NCBI GenBank assembly: GCA_023436745.1
Contig: JAEZHZ010000156.1
Span: 1-10,805, forward strand
Direction of reading: 5' to 3'
DNA from: Pseudomonadota bacterium
GTDB lineage: Bacteria; Pseudomonadota; Alphaproteobacteria; Rhizobiales; Devosiaceae
Length of the DNA stretch: 10,805 bases
Program-made: the position numbers and the translations under genes
Part shown: positions 1 to 6,774 of the stretch, one piece after another
How the letters are laid out: each line of letters begins with the position of its first letter
How positions within the stretch are numbered: the stretch's first letter is position 1
Notes under the pieces: model-generated
Seen by the model: the letters and a program-made list of their open reading frames with translations, nothing else
Told to the model about the DNA's origin: nothing
Databases searched by the model: none

Positions 1-305
1 TCGGCATCGAGCCGGGCACGTTCTTCCTCGAGGCGGCGGAGCTGCTCGTCGCGGTACTCGTCGAAGGCAGCGTTGCCGCTGGAGCGGGTGGAATGGGCGC
101 GGAAGCCGTGGCGGCTGTTGGAGCTGCACCAGCTCTTGCCCTTGTTCCAGTAGGCCTGCGCCTTCTCGGGCGAGCCGCCGAACTTCTCGCCCCACAGGAT
201 GTAGCCGAGAACGGCGAGGCCGAGCGGCCAGAAGACGATGAAGCCCAGGACCATGAGGCCGATGGTCAGGGGCGACCATTGAGGTTTGATGATTGCAGTG
301 GTCAT
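1..305 (-). CDS. DUF2852 family membrane protein (5' part; cut by window edge)
   Basis: The minus-strand frame starts with ATG at 305-303 and runs 101 codons to the window edge without a stop, so the C-terminus is missing. The protein opens MTTAIIKPQWSPLT and has one hydrophobic segment at about residues 12-38. A polar stretch follows, with GEKFGGS and an AYWNKGKSW motif. A charged, probably coiled-coil segment begins FDEYRDEQLRRLEEE (from residue 81). This pattern is what I know of the DUF2852 family, small single-pass proteins common in alphaproteobacteria; their function is not known. A purine-rich GGGAGAA lies upstream of the ATG at a rather long spacing. The gene is divergent from the regB-like kinase. 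The call is by recognition of the conserved FDEYR...EEER block; no function is claimed. Confidence 0.85.
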   Translation of the reverse strand, partial: MTTAIIKPQWSPLTIGLMVLGFIVFWPLGLAVLGYILWGEKFGGSPEKAQAYWNKGKSWCSSNSRHGFRAHSTRSSGNAAFDEYRDEQLRRLEEERARLDA

Positions 306-435
306 TTCGAATGCGTTCTCCCAGTCACGAACAGGTGTAACGTGGTCCCGGCGGGGGCAGGATCAACCGTGTTCCCGTCGTTTTTTCTATCTTGAAATGG
401 CCCGCACCCTCACTATGGGCCGCCCGGAGTAGCCG
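306..435. promoter_or_regulatory. Divergent intergenic region between DUF2852 and regB-like gene
   Basis: This 130-base spacer separates two genes read outward, so it should hold a promoter for each. On the plus strand TTGAAA (392-397) is followed by CACTAT (411-416), but the 13-base gap is too short for a normal sigma-70 promoter. A clear GGAG (426-429) lies six bases before the kinase ATG. On the minus strand a TTGATC-like -35 can be found, but no convincing -10. A run of six T at 381-386 is not preceded by a hairpin. Promoter assignment is therefore by gene layout only. Confidence 0.35.
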
Positions 436-1755
436 ATGCCGACCAGTTCTGCCGCCGACAGCCTGCCCCTCCCGTCGAGCTGGCGGCCGCTTCGGCTCGA
501 AACGCTGGTGCTTTTGCGCTGGCTGGCGATCGGCGGGCAGACCATCAGCGTCCTGTTCGTCGAGTTCGGCCTCGGTTTCCCGCTGCCGCTGCTCGAATGC
601 CTGCTGCTGATCGGTGCGTCGGCGGCGTTCAACCTGTTCCTGGTGCTGCGATTCGGGGCCGCGCATCGGCCGTCCTCGCTGTTTGCGGCGGTGCAGATCG
701 CCTTCGATCTGCTCCAGCTCTCGGGCCTTCTGGCCCTGACCGGTGGCCTGCAGAACCCGTTTTCCCTCCTGCTGCTCGCACCGGTCTCGGTGTCGGCCAG
801 CATCCTGCCGCAGCGCTGGACCTTCGCCATCGCCCTGCTCACAGCCGGCCTTGCATCGATCCTGGCCGTCTGGCACCTGCCGCTGCCATGGCAGCCAGGC
901 GAACAGCTCGGCTTCAACCGCGTCTTCGTCATCGGCATCTGGGTTTCGATCGTCAGCGGTGTCGCGTTCGTCTCGGCCTATACCAGCCGCGTGGCACACG
1001 AGGCCCGCCAGATCGCCGACGCCCTGGCGGCAACGGAACTTGCCCTGTCCCGCCGCGAGCAGTTGAGCGCGCTCGATGGTCTTGCGGCCGCTGCCGCCCA
1101 CGAACTGGGCACGCCCCTCTCCACCATCGCGCTGGCCGCCAAGGAGATGCGGGCCGACGCCCCTCCCGGTAGCGACCTCGCCGCCGATGTCGAGCTGATC
1201 ATCGAGCAGGCCGCCCGCTGTCGCGCCATCCTCGCCAAGCTGCGCAATCTGGGCGAGGAGGGCGGGGATCCCTTCGCTGCCGTGCCCCTCAACGATCTGC
1301 TGGCGGAAGTCACCCGCCCGCACGAGAACCGCGGCAAGGCCATCCTGTTCGACACCGAAAGCGGCACGGGACCGGCCCCCGTGTTCATCCGCAGTGTCGG
1401 CCTGCTCTACGGTCTCGGCAACCTGATCGAGAATGCCACGGACTTCGCCCGCGAGACCGTGCGGATCGAATCCGCCTGGGATGCCGATACCGTGACCGTC
1501 ACCATCACCGACGACGGCGCCGGCTTTCCGCCCGAACTGATCACCCGGCTGGGCGAGCCCTACCTCACCACCCGGCCGCGCGATCCGCAGGGCCAGAATG
1601 CCCACCAGCCAGGCGGCCTTGGCCTCGGCATCTTCATCGCCAAGACCCTTCTCGAGCGTACCGGCGCTCGCCTCGCATTCGACAATGCCGATGGCACCAC
1701 CCATGCCAGGGTGCGTATCCTGTGGCGTCGCGAGGATCTCGAGACGGCCCGCTAG
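436..1755 (+). CDS. regB: RegB/PrrB/ActS-type redox-sensing histidine kinase
   Basis: A 439-residue membrane sensor kinase. The N-terminal half (about 22-183) holds roughly six hydrophobic segments. It includes GGLQNPF at 103-109, the GGxxNPF motif tied to ubiquinone sensing in the RegB family. The H-box reads HELGTPLST with phospho-acceptor His222. Cys262, in QAARCRAIL, matches the redox-active cysteine (Cys265 in Rhodobacter capsulatus RegB). The ATPase domain has an N-box (NLIENA, about 329-334), a G1 box (DDGAGF, 359-364) and a G2 box (GGLGLG, 393-398). Family members signal quinone or oxygen state to RegA/ActR and control respiration, carbon and nitrogen fixation genes. GGAG six bases before the ATG supports this start. 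No RegA/ActR gene follows; the next gene is rnd. All catalytic motifs look intact. Confidence 0.93.
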   Translation: MPTSSAADSLPLPSSWRPLRLETLVLLRWLAIGGQTISVLFVEFGLGFPLPLLECLLLIGASAAFNLFLVLRFGAAHRPSSLFAAVQIAFDLLQLSGLLALTGGLQNPFSLLLLAPVSVSASILPQRWTFAIALLTAGLASILAVWHLPLPWQPGEQLGFNRVFVIGIWVSIVSGVAFVSAYTSRVAHEARQIADALAATELALSRREQLSALDGLAAAAAHELGTPLSTIALAAKEMRADAPPGSDLAADVELIIEQAARCRAILAKLRNLGEEGGDPFAAVPLNDLLAEVTRPHENRGKAILFDTESGTGPAPVFIRSVGLLYGLGNLIENATDFARETVRIESAWDADTVTVTITDDGAGFPPELITRLGEPYLTTRPRDPQGQNAHQPGGLGLGIFIAKTLLERTGARLAFDNADGTTHARVRILWRREDLETAR

Positions 1756-1825
1756 CCGCGCTTTGCCTTCCCAAGGCCGCGATGCTGTGCAATGTGAAGT
1801 AAAGTCCACCAAAGAGCCTTCCCCG

Positions 1826-2440
1826 ATGACCACCAGACTGCACCGCGGCGACCTGCCTGACCTTTCCCGCTATGGGCGCGAGGTCGCGATCGATACCGAG
1901 ACGATGGGCCTCGATCCCCATCGCGACCGGCTCTGCGTGGTGCAGCTCTCTCCCGGCGATGGCAGTGCCGACGTGGTGCAGATTCCCCTCGGCTCCCGCG
2001 AGGCGCCGAACCTGACGCGCCTGCTCGCCGACCCCGGCGTCACCAAGATCTTCCACTACGCCCGCTTCGACGTGGCCGTGCTCAAGCATCATTTCGGGGT
2101 GGTCACCGGCCCGGTCTACTGCACCAAGATCGCCAGCAAGCTGGTGCGCACCTACACCGATCGCCATGGCCTCAAGGACCTGGTGCGCGAACTGCTGTCG
2201 ATCGACCTCAACAAGCAGCAGCAGAGTTCGGACTGGGGCGGCGAGAAGCTGAGTGAGGCCCAGCTCGACTATGCGGCCTCGGACGTGCTCTATCTTCACG
2301 ACCTCAAGCGCCACCTCGATCGCATGCTGCAGCGGGAGGGACGCACCGAGCTTGCCCAGGCCTGCTTCGACTTCCTCAAGACCCGTTGCGAACTCGACCT
2401 GCAGGGCTGGGAAGAAACCGACATCTTCGCTCATAGCTGA
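1826..2440 (+). CDS. rnd: Ribonuclease D-type DEDDy 3'-5' exonuclease (short, no HRDC)
   Basis: A 204-residue protein with the three exonuclease motifs of the DEDDy group. ExoI is AIDTETMGL (Asp23, Glu25), ExoII is FHYARFDVAVL (Asp82) and ExoIII is YAASDVLYL (Tyr149, Asp153). It acts in the cytoplasm on RNA 3' ends, as RNase D does in tRNA and small-RNA maturation. It lacks the HRDC domains that make E. coli RNase D about 375 residues long; this short form is normal in alphaproteobacteria. The open frame extends upstream into regB. I chose ATG 1826 because homology-like sequence begins with MTTRLHRGDLPDL and the earlier part is out-of-frame kinase coding. The Shine-Dalgarno is weak (AAAGAG, 1811-1816). 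The next gene, lptC, starts 15 bases after the stop, suggesting shared transcription. Confidence 0.92.
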   Translation: MTTRLHRGDLPDLSRYGREVAIDTETMGLDPHRDRLCVVQLSPGDGSADVVQIPLGSREAPNLTRLLADPGVTKIFHYARFDVAVLKHHFGVVTGPVYCTKIASKLVRTYTDRHGLKDLVRELLSIDLNKQQQSSDWGGEKLSEAQLDYAASDVLYLHDLKRHLDRMLQREGRTELAQACFDFLKTRCELDLQGWEETDIFAHS

Positions 2441-2455
2441 GGCACCACGGTAGCA

Positions 2456-3100
2456 ATGACGGCAGAAGCGGCAGCCCGCAGTCACACCTACCGGCGCCTC
2501 CAGCGCCGCAACCGGGTGGTCGGCGTGCTCCGCCTCGCGGTACCCGCCCTGGGCTTGGTGACGCTCGTGGTGCTGATCGGCCAGATCTACATCTCGAGCC
2601 TCGGCAACCGCTTCGGCATCGACAACATCACCGTCGGCCGCGAGAGCATCACCGTCGATGCGCCCGAGTATTCGGGCCTGCTGGATGATGGTTCCGCCTA
2701 TCGCGTCTGGGCCGACGCCGCCGAAGCGCGGCTCGACAGCACCGACCGTATCGACCTGGTCGCCGCGGAGATCAGCGTCCAGAAGCCGGACGGCACCCGC
2801 TTCGGCGCCGTCGCCGACCAGGCGACCATCGATACCACCCGCCAGCTGGTGGTGGTCGAGGGATCGGCCGATGTCGAGCAGTCGACGGGAACCCGGGGGC
2901 GATTTGTCGATTCGGTGTTCGACTGGCACGCCCAGACGCTGACGGTCACCGGCAAGGCGGACATCGACTATGCCGATGGCGCCACCGTCAGGGCAGGGGG
3001 GCTGTTCTACGAGGTCGATCGACAGCTCTGGACTTTTTCCCGCGTCACCGTCACCTTGCCCGACACGCCCGGACCTCAGGAATCGACGGAGAACGACTGA
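2456..3100 (+). CDS. lptC: LPS export protein LptC
   Basis: A 214-residue bitopic inner-membrane protein. A basic N-terminus (YRRLQRRNR, 12-20) precedes one membrane segment at about 22-44. A periplasmic beta-rich domain follows, with GIDNITVGRESITVDAPEYSG-like sequence near residues 54-74. In the Lpt system LptC receives lipopolysaccharide from the LptB2FG transporter and hands it to periplasmic LptA. Length and topology fit the family, which is about 190-220 residues. The ATG lies 15 bases after the rnd stop, and the TGA overlaps the lptA ATG by one base (TGATG), so the pair is likely translationally coupled. The protein sequence alone is divergent, as LptC usually is. Position before lptA and lptB makes the call firm. 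Confidence 0.9.
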   Translation: MTAEAAARSHTYRRLQRRNRVVGVLRLAVPALGLVTLVVLIGQIYISSLGNRFGIDNITVGRESITVDAPEYSGLLDDGSAYRVWADAAEARLDSTDRIDLVAAEISVQKPDGTRFGAVADQATIDTTRQLVVVEGSADVEQSTGTRGRFVDSVFDWHAQTLTVTGKADIDYADGATVRAGGLFYEVDRQLWTFSRVTVTLPDTPGPQESTEND

Positions 3101-3555
3101 TGCTGCGCCGCCTGGGCCTGACCATTTCCGCCCTCCTGCTGCTCGCCGCACCCGCTCTGGCGCAACAGCCGGTCGAGATCACCGCCGACAAGTTCACGGT
3201 CGACGAGACCACCCGCGAGGCAGTGTTCGACGGCAACGTCGTGGTCATCCATCCCACGGTCATCGTGTGGGCCCCGAAAGTGGTTGCCGCCTATGGGGAA
3301 GGGGGCACCACCGATATCGAGAGCTTCATTGCTTCCGGCGGCGTCCGGCTGCTGACCTCCGAGCAGGATGCGACCGGCGACCAGGCTGTGTTTACCCCCG
3401 GCGACCAGCTGCTGCGCCTCACCGGCAATGTGCGCGTCACCCAGCCGAGTGGCACCGTCGATGCCAGTGAACTGGTGGTGAACCTCGAGACCAATGTCTC
3501 TACCTTCACCGGTGGAAGCACTGGCCGTGTCACCGGGGTCTTCACCAGCCAATGA
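3100..3555 (+). CDS. lptA: LPS transport periplasmic protein LptA (OstA-like)
   Basis: A 151-residue secreted protein. The N-terminus has two arginines, a leucine-rich core and a signal-peptidase I site after ALA (cleavage about 21/22, before QQPVEITAD). The mature part is one OstA/LptA beta-jellyroll domain with the typical ITADKFTVDETTREAVFDGNV strand pattern, and ends in LVVNLETNVSTFTGG. LptA subunits form the periplasmic bridge between LptC and the outer-membrane LptD. It is somewhat shorter than E. coli LptA (185 residues). GGAG at 3088-3091, inside lptC, serves as ribosome-binding site. The lptB ATG overlaps the stop by four bases (ATGA), indicating tight coupling in an lptC-lptA-lptB unit. 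Confidence 0.93.
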   Translation: MLRRLGLTISALLLLAAPALAQQPVEITADKFTVDETTREAVFDGNVVVIHPTVIVWAPKVVAAYGEGGTTDIESFIASGGVRLLTSEQDATGDQAVFTPGDQLLRLTGNVRVTQPSGTVDASELVVNLETNVSTFTGGSTGRVTGVFTSQ

Positions 3556-4310
3556 CCGACGCTGACGTCCGCCCGCGCAGCGACCAGAACGGCTGGCTCG
3601 TCGCGCACAGCCTCGCCAAGAGCTTCGGCCGGCGCGTGGTGGTGCGCGATGTCTCGATTGCGGTCCGCCGTGGCGAGGCCGTCGGCCTCCTGGGACCCAA
3701 CGGCGCCGGCAAGACCACCGTCTTCACCATGATCATGGGGCTGGTGAAGCCCGATGGCGGCGATATCCAGCTCGATGGCCGCCCCATCACCCACCTGCCG
3801 CTGTTCCAGCGCGGCCGGCTCGGCATCGGCTACCTGCCACAGGAACCCTCGATCTTTCGGGGCCTGTCGGTTGCCGGCAACATCCTCGCCGTGCTCGAGA
3901 ACCATGTGCGCAGCCGCGCCGAGCGCAAGCGGCGCCTGGAATCGCTGCTCGAGGAGTTCTCGATTTCGCATCTGGCCAAGTCGAGCGCCCTGTCGCTGTC
4001 GGGCGGCGAACGGCGGCGTGTCGAGATTGCCCGTGCCCTCGCCGCGGATCCCGTCTTCATGCTGCTCGATGAGCCGTTCGCGGGCGTCGATCCCATCGCG
4101 GTGGGCGAGGTTAAGGGCCTCGTGCGTCAACTGACTCATCGCGGCATCGGGGTACTGATCACTGACCATGCGGTGCGTGAAACGCTCGGGCTCGTCGACC
4201 GCGCCTATGTCATCCACGGTGGCAAGGTGATGATTCAGGGCAAGCCCGAAACCATCAGCGCCGACCCCGACGCCCGCCGTGTCTATCTGGGCGAGAATTT
4301 CGCGATCTGA
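3552..4310 (+). CDS. lptB: LPS export ABC transporter ATPase LptB
   Basis: A 252-residue ABC ATPase with every motif intact. Walker A is GPNGAGKTT (48-56), the Q-loop glutamine is in YLPQEPSIF (Gln97), the signature is LSGGERRR (149-156), Walker B is FMLLDEPFAGVDP (Asp173, Glu174) and the switch histidine is in TDHAVRET (His206). LptB dimers energise LptF/LptG to extract lipopolysaccharide from the inner membrane; lptF and lptG are not in this window. The FRGLSVAGNI and TDHAVRETL stretches are typical of LptB rather than of amino-acid importers. The start overlaps lptA by four bases. The C-terminus (VYLGENFAI) is close to the family's conserved ending YLG..F. Confidence 0.96.
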   Translation: MTDADVRPRSDQNGWLVAHSLAKSFGRRVVVRDVSIAVRRGEAVGLLGPNGAGKTTVFTMIMGLVKPDGGDIQLDGRPITHLPLFQRGRLGIGYLPQEPSIFRGLSVAGNILAVLENHVRSRAERKRRLESLLEEFSISHLAKSSALSLSGGERRRVEIARALAADPVFMLLDEPFAGVDPIAVGEVKGLVRQLTHRGIGVLITDHAVRETLGLVDRAYVIHGGKVMIQGKPETISADPDARRVYLGENFAI

Positions 4311-4326
4311 GGGGTTTCGTCGCAGG

Positions 4327-4342
4327 TGGCACGGAAATTGCC
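4327..4342 (+). promoter_or_regulatory. Sigma-54 (-24/-12) promoter upstream of rpoN
   Basis: The sequence TGGCACGGAAATTGCC matches the sigma-54 consensus TGGCAC-N5-TTGC at all ten fixed positions. The invariant GG (4328-4329) and GC (4340-4341) are separated by exactly ten bases. It lies in the lptB-rpoN spacer, 17 bases after the lptB stop and about 92 bases before the chosen rpoN ATG. Transcription would begin near 4352. The bases are seen directly; activity is inferred. A sigma-54 promoter also needs an enhancer-binding activator, and I did not identify its site. If used, the element makes rpoN transcription depend on, or be occupied by, its own product. Confidence 0.75.
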
Positions 4343-4433
4343 CCGCGGCTTGCCGGTCCCCTCGAAATGAGTCATGGTCCGGCTCGACATGGCAGCCGCC
4401 CCGGCTGCGATCTGCGCTAACGGTCCACCGCCT

Positions 4434-5951
4434 ATGGCACTTTCGCCGCGTCTAGAATTCCGCCAGGCCCAGAGCCTGACGCTGACGCCGCAGCTCATGC
4501 AGTCGATCCGCCTGCTGCAGTTGAGCCACCTCGAACTCAATGACTTCGTCGAGGCGGAACTGCTCCGCAATCCGTTGCTCGAGCGCGAGGACGGCGGCGA
4601 GCCGGCAGCCGGCGATGGCGAAACGCCCGACGCGCCCGAGCCATCGGTGGAACTCAGCGCCTACGAAGATACCGTCACCCGCGCCGACCGCATCCAGGAT
4701 GCGAGTTCCATCGCCGACGGCTACGACACTGCCGTCGAGAACGTGTTTCCGGATCAGCCGGCTCAGGACCTGCTCCTGCCGCAGTCCCGCCTCGACCGGG
4801 ACGGGGCACTGGGGGAGGGCGGCGCCTCTGACCTCGACCAGTACGTCGCCGACCGGCCCCTCCTCAGCGATCACCTCATGCAGCAGGCCAACTTGCTGCT
4901 GCGGACCAAGGGGGATCGATTGATCGCGCGCTACCTCATCGACGGGCTCAATGAAGCGGGCTATCTCGGGATCGAGCTGCAGGCGGTAGCCGACCAGCTG
5001 GGAGCCGAACTCGCGGACGTGGAAGCGGTGCTGGGGGCATTGCAGGGCTGCGATCCCGTCGGGGTCTTCGCGCGCTCCGTTGCCGAATGCCTCGCCATCC
5101 AGCTCCGCGACCGCGACCGGCTCGACCCGATGATGGCGGCGCTGCTCGAACACCTCGACCTGCTCGCCAACCATGATCTGACCACGCTGATGCGGCGGGT
5201 GGGCTGCGATCGCGAGGATCTCGCCGACATGCTGGCCGAACTGCGCACGCTCGATCCCAAGCCCGGCCGGGCCTTCGACAGCGCCCCGGTGGAAACCGTG
5301 GTGCCGGACGTGTTCGTGCGCCAGGGGCCCGACGGGGGCTGGCAGGTCGAACTCAATACCGAGGTACTGCCCAGGGTCTTGGTCAACCGGGTCTATTATG
5401 CCAGCGTGACCAGCAAGACGCGCGACGGCGCCGAGAAGTCCTTCCTGTCCGACTGCCTCGCCACGGCGAACTGGCTCACCAAGAGCCTCGACCAGCGGGC
5501 GCAGACCATGATCAAGGTGGCCGCCGAGATCGTGCGCCAGCAGGATGGATTTCTCACCCACGGCATCGCCCATCTCAAGCCGATGACCCTGCGCAACGTC
5601 GCCGAGATCATCGACATGCACGAATCGACCGTGAGCCGCGTCACCACGAACAAGTACATGGCAACGCCCCGCGGCCTGTTCGAGATGAAGTACTTCTTCA
5701 CCACCGCCATTGCCGCGAGCGATGGCGGCGACCAGCATTCCGCCGAGGCCGTGCGCCACCGCATCCGCCAGCTCATCGATGCGGAGGCGGTCAGCGATAT
5801 CCTGTCGGACGACACCATCGCCGAGATGCTGAAGAAGGAGCAGGGCATCGAGGTCGCCCGGCGTACCGTGGCAAAGTACCGCGAGGCCATGAACATCCCG
5901 TCCTCGGTCATCAGGCGGCGCCAGAAGAAGGCGCTGCAGCAGGTCGGCTGA
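4434..5951 (+). CDS. rpoN: RNA polymerase sigma-54 factor RpoN
   Basis: A 505-residue sigma-54. Region I (about 1-50) is rich in Gln and Leu (LTPQLMQSIRLLQLSHLEL) and interacts with enhancer-binding activators. An acidic, variable region II follows (about 52-135). The core-binding domain spans about 140-330. The helix-turn-helix contains LRNVAEIIDMHESTVSRVTTNKY (about 386-408). The RpoN box is ARRTVAKYRE (475-484), which reads the -24 element. I chose ATG 4434 because MALSPRLEFRQAQSL matches the usual alphaproteobacterial N-terminus. In-frame ATGs at 4374 and 4389 would add 20 or 15 atypical residues, and none of the three has a strong Shine-Dalgarno. It lies between lptB and hpf, the widespread proteobacterial order. 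A consensus sigma-54 promoter stands upstream. Confidence 0.96.
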   Translation: MALSPRLEFRQAQSLTLTPQLMQSIRLLQLSHLELNDFVEAELLRNPLLEREDGGEPAAGDGETPDAPEPSVELSAYEDTVTRADRIQDASSIADGYDTAVENVFPDQPAQDLLLPQSRLDRDGALGEGGASDLDQYVADRPLLSDHLMQQANLLLRTKGDRLIARYLIDGLNEAGYLGIELQAVADQLGAELADVEAVLGALQGCDPVGVFARSVAECLAIQLRDRDRLDPMMAALLEHLDLLANHDLTTLMRRVGCDREDLADMLAELRTLDPKPGRAFDSAPVETVVPDVFVRQGPDGGWQVELNTEVLPRVLVNRVYYASVTSKTRDGAEKSFLSDCLATANWLTKSLDQRAQTMIKVAAEIVRQQDGFLTHGIAHLKPMTLRNVAEIIDMHESTVSRVTTNKYMATPRGLFEMKYFFTTAIAASDGGDQHSAEAVRHRIRQLIDAEAVSDILSDDTIAEMLKKEQGIEVARRTVAKYREAMNIPSSVIRRRQKKALQQVG

Positions 5952-5996
5952 CCCGCCCTTTCTGACTCATGCGAACCCGACGGCATCCTTGCGCAT

Positions 5997-6025
5997 TTGC
6001 TCTGTCAGACGTGCGGGGCTAGCAT
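5997..6025 (+). promoter_or_regulatory. Possible sigma-70 promoter for hpf
   Basis: TTGCTC (5997-6002) and TAGCAT (6020-6025) are separated by 17 bases, within the rpoN-hpf spacer. The -10 matches TATAAT at four of six positions and the -35 is a TTG-type box common in alphaproteobacteria. A start near 6032 would fall inside the 5' arm of the hairpin at 6024-6069, so the promoter and a full hairpin in the same transcript exclude each other. This is a weak match with no independent support. Confidence 0.3.
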
Positions 6026-6069
6026 CGCGTCTGCGCTCACCCAATTCTGGGTGGGGCCGCAGGCGCGAT
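6024..6069. repeat. Long near-perfect inverted repeat (20-pair hairpin) between rpoN and hpf
   Basis: Arm 6024-6035 pairs with 6058-6069 over 12 pairs, including one G-U (6030/6063). Arm 6036-6043 pairs with 6048-6055 over eight more, with one G-U (6037/6054). The loop is ATTC (6044-6047) and the only interruption is a two-base bulge (6056-6057). No T-run follows on either strand, so it does not look like a classic intrinsic terminator. It could be an RNA processing or stability structure in an rpoN-hpf transcript, a Rho-independent stop lacking a U-tract, or a copy of a dispersed palindromic repeat. The pairing is seen directly; the role is unknown. Confidence 0.8.
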
Positions 6070-6142
6070 CCCCGGGACCAACCCTATGGGATTTGGCTTC
6101 GGACTCCTCGCGTCGGAACACTACGACAAGAAGGAAAAGGCC

Positions 6143-6724
6143 ATGACCTTACGCGTTTCGGGAAAGAACATGGACGTGGGGGATGCGCTGCGCGGCAAGG
6201 CGCAGGAGCACGTCGAAACCGCCGTGGCCAAGTATTTCGACGGCGGGTATGACGGCCATCTCACCTTCACCCCGAACGGCAGCGGGTTCCAGGCCGAATG
6301 CGTGCTGCATCTCGACACCGGCGCAACTCTGCAGGCGAGCGGCGACGGGGCCGACGCCACGGGCGCCTACGAGATCGTGGCCAATCACATCGAGAAGCGT
6401 CTGCGCCGGTACAATCGCCGTCTGCGCTCATACCGTCGCGGCGGCATCGGGGTGGGCGACGGTGCCGGCATTACGGCGCAGTACACGGTCTTCGGCTCGA
6501 GCGACCAGGAGGACGAACTGGCGGAGGACTACGCCCCGCCGGTGATCGCCGAGGCGACCAAGAACCTGCGCGAAATGAGCGTCGAGGAGGCTGTCATGGA
6601 GCTCGAGCTCTCGGGTCACCCCGTTGTTATGTTCCGCCGCGCTGGACATGGCGGCCTGAATGTGGTCTACCGCCGCGAAGACGGCAATATCGGCTGGATC
6701 GATCCAGCCTTGGGCGCCAGTTGA
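6143..6724 (+). CDS. hpf: Long-form ribosome hibernation promoting factor (HPF/RaiA)
   Basis: A 193-residue long-type HPF. The N-terminal S30AE domain (about 1-98) starts MTLRVSGKNMDVGDALR, contains VLHLDTGATLQASGDGADATGAYE-type sequence (54-77) and ends in a basic helix (EKRLRRYNRRLRSYRR, 84-99). After an acidic linker, the C-terminal dimerisation domain runs about 138-190, with MSVEEAVMELELSGHPVVMF and the conserved GNIGWIDP ending. Long HPF alone forms 100S ribosome dimers in stationary or starved cells. ATG 6143 is chosen because AAGGA (6131-6135) lies seven bases before it and the family N-terminus begins there; an upstream ATG at 6086 would add 19 unlikely residues. It sits between rpoN and ptsN, as in many proteobacteria. 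Confidence 0.94.
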   Translation: MTLRVSGKNMDVGDALRGKAQEHVETAVAKYFDGGYDGHLTFTPNGSGFQAECVLHLDTGATLQASGDGADATGAYEIVANHIEKRLRRYNRRLRSYRRGGIGVGDGAGITAQYTVFGSSDQEDELAEDYAPPVIAEATKNLREMSVEEAVMELELSGHPVVMFRRAGHGGLNVVYRREDGNIGWIDPALGAS

Positions 6725-6774
6725 CCGGCCATGCCCCGCCAGTCCCGCTTCAATCGAGTCAAGGCCAAATCGTT

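Noticed and set aside
341..360. Sigma-54-like GG...GC before the regB-like gene
   Set aside because: The GG-GC spacing is 11 bases and the flanking bases do not match the consensus.
93..395. Plus-strand open frame of 100 codons at the left edge
   Set aside because: Antisense to the DUF2852 gene, Ala-rich at the start, no ribosome-binding site and no family resemblance.
1765..1777. Small hairpin GCCTT-CCC-AAGGC after the regB stop
   Set aside because: Only five pairs and no T-run follows; too weak to call a terminator.
325..1833. Minus-strand open frame of about 500 codons opposite regB
   Set aside because: GC-rich coding sequence often leaves the opposite frame open. Its translation is low-complexity, rich in Gly, Arg, Glu and Gln, with no domain, while the plus-strand kinase has every expected motif.
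1634..3151. Minus-strand open frame of about 500 codons opposite rnd and lptC
   Set aside because: It spans two well-recognised plus-strand genes and shows no motif; a shadow of codon bias.
4452..5759. Minus-strand open frame of about 435 codons inside rpoN
   Set aside because: Lies fully within the conserved rpoN gene and has no recognisable domain.
5982..6000. Sigma-54-like GGCATCCTTGC before hpf
   Set aside because: The spacing from GG to GC is seven bases instead of ten, so it cannot serve as a -24/-12 promoter.
6692..6709. Perfect 18-bp palindrome GGCTGGATCGATCCAGCC near the end of hpf
   Set aside because: It encodes the conserved GWIDPA ending of long HPF, so protein constraint explains much of it. 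It could still fold as an mRNA hairpin before ptsN, but there is no further support.
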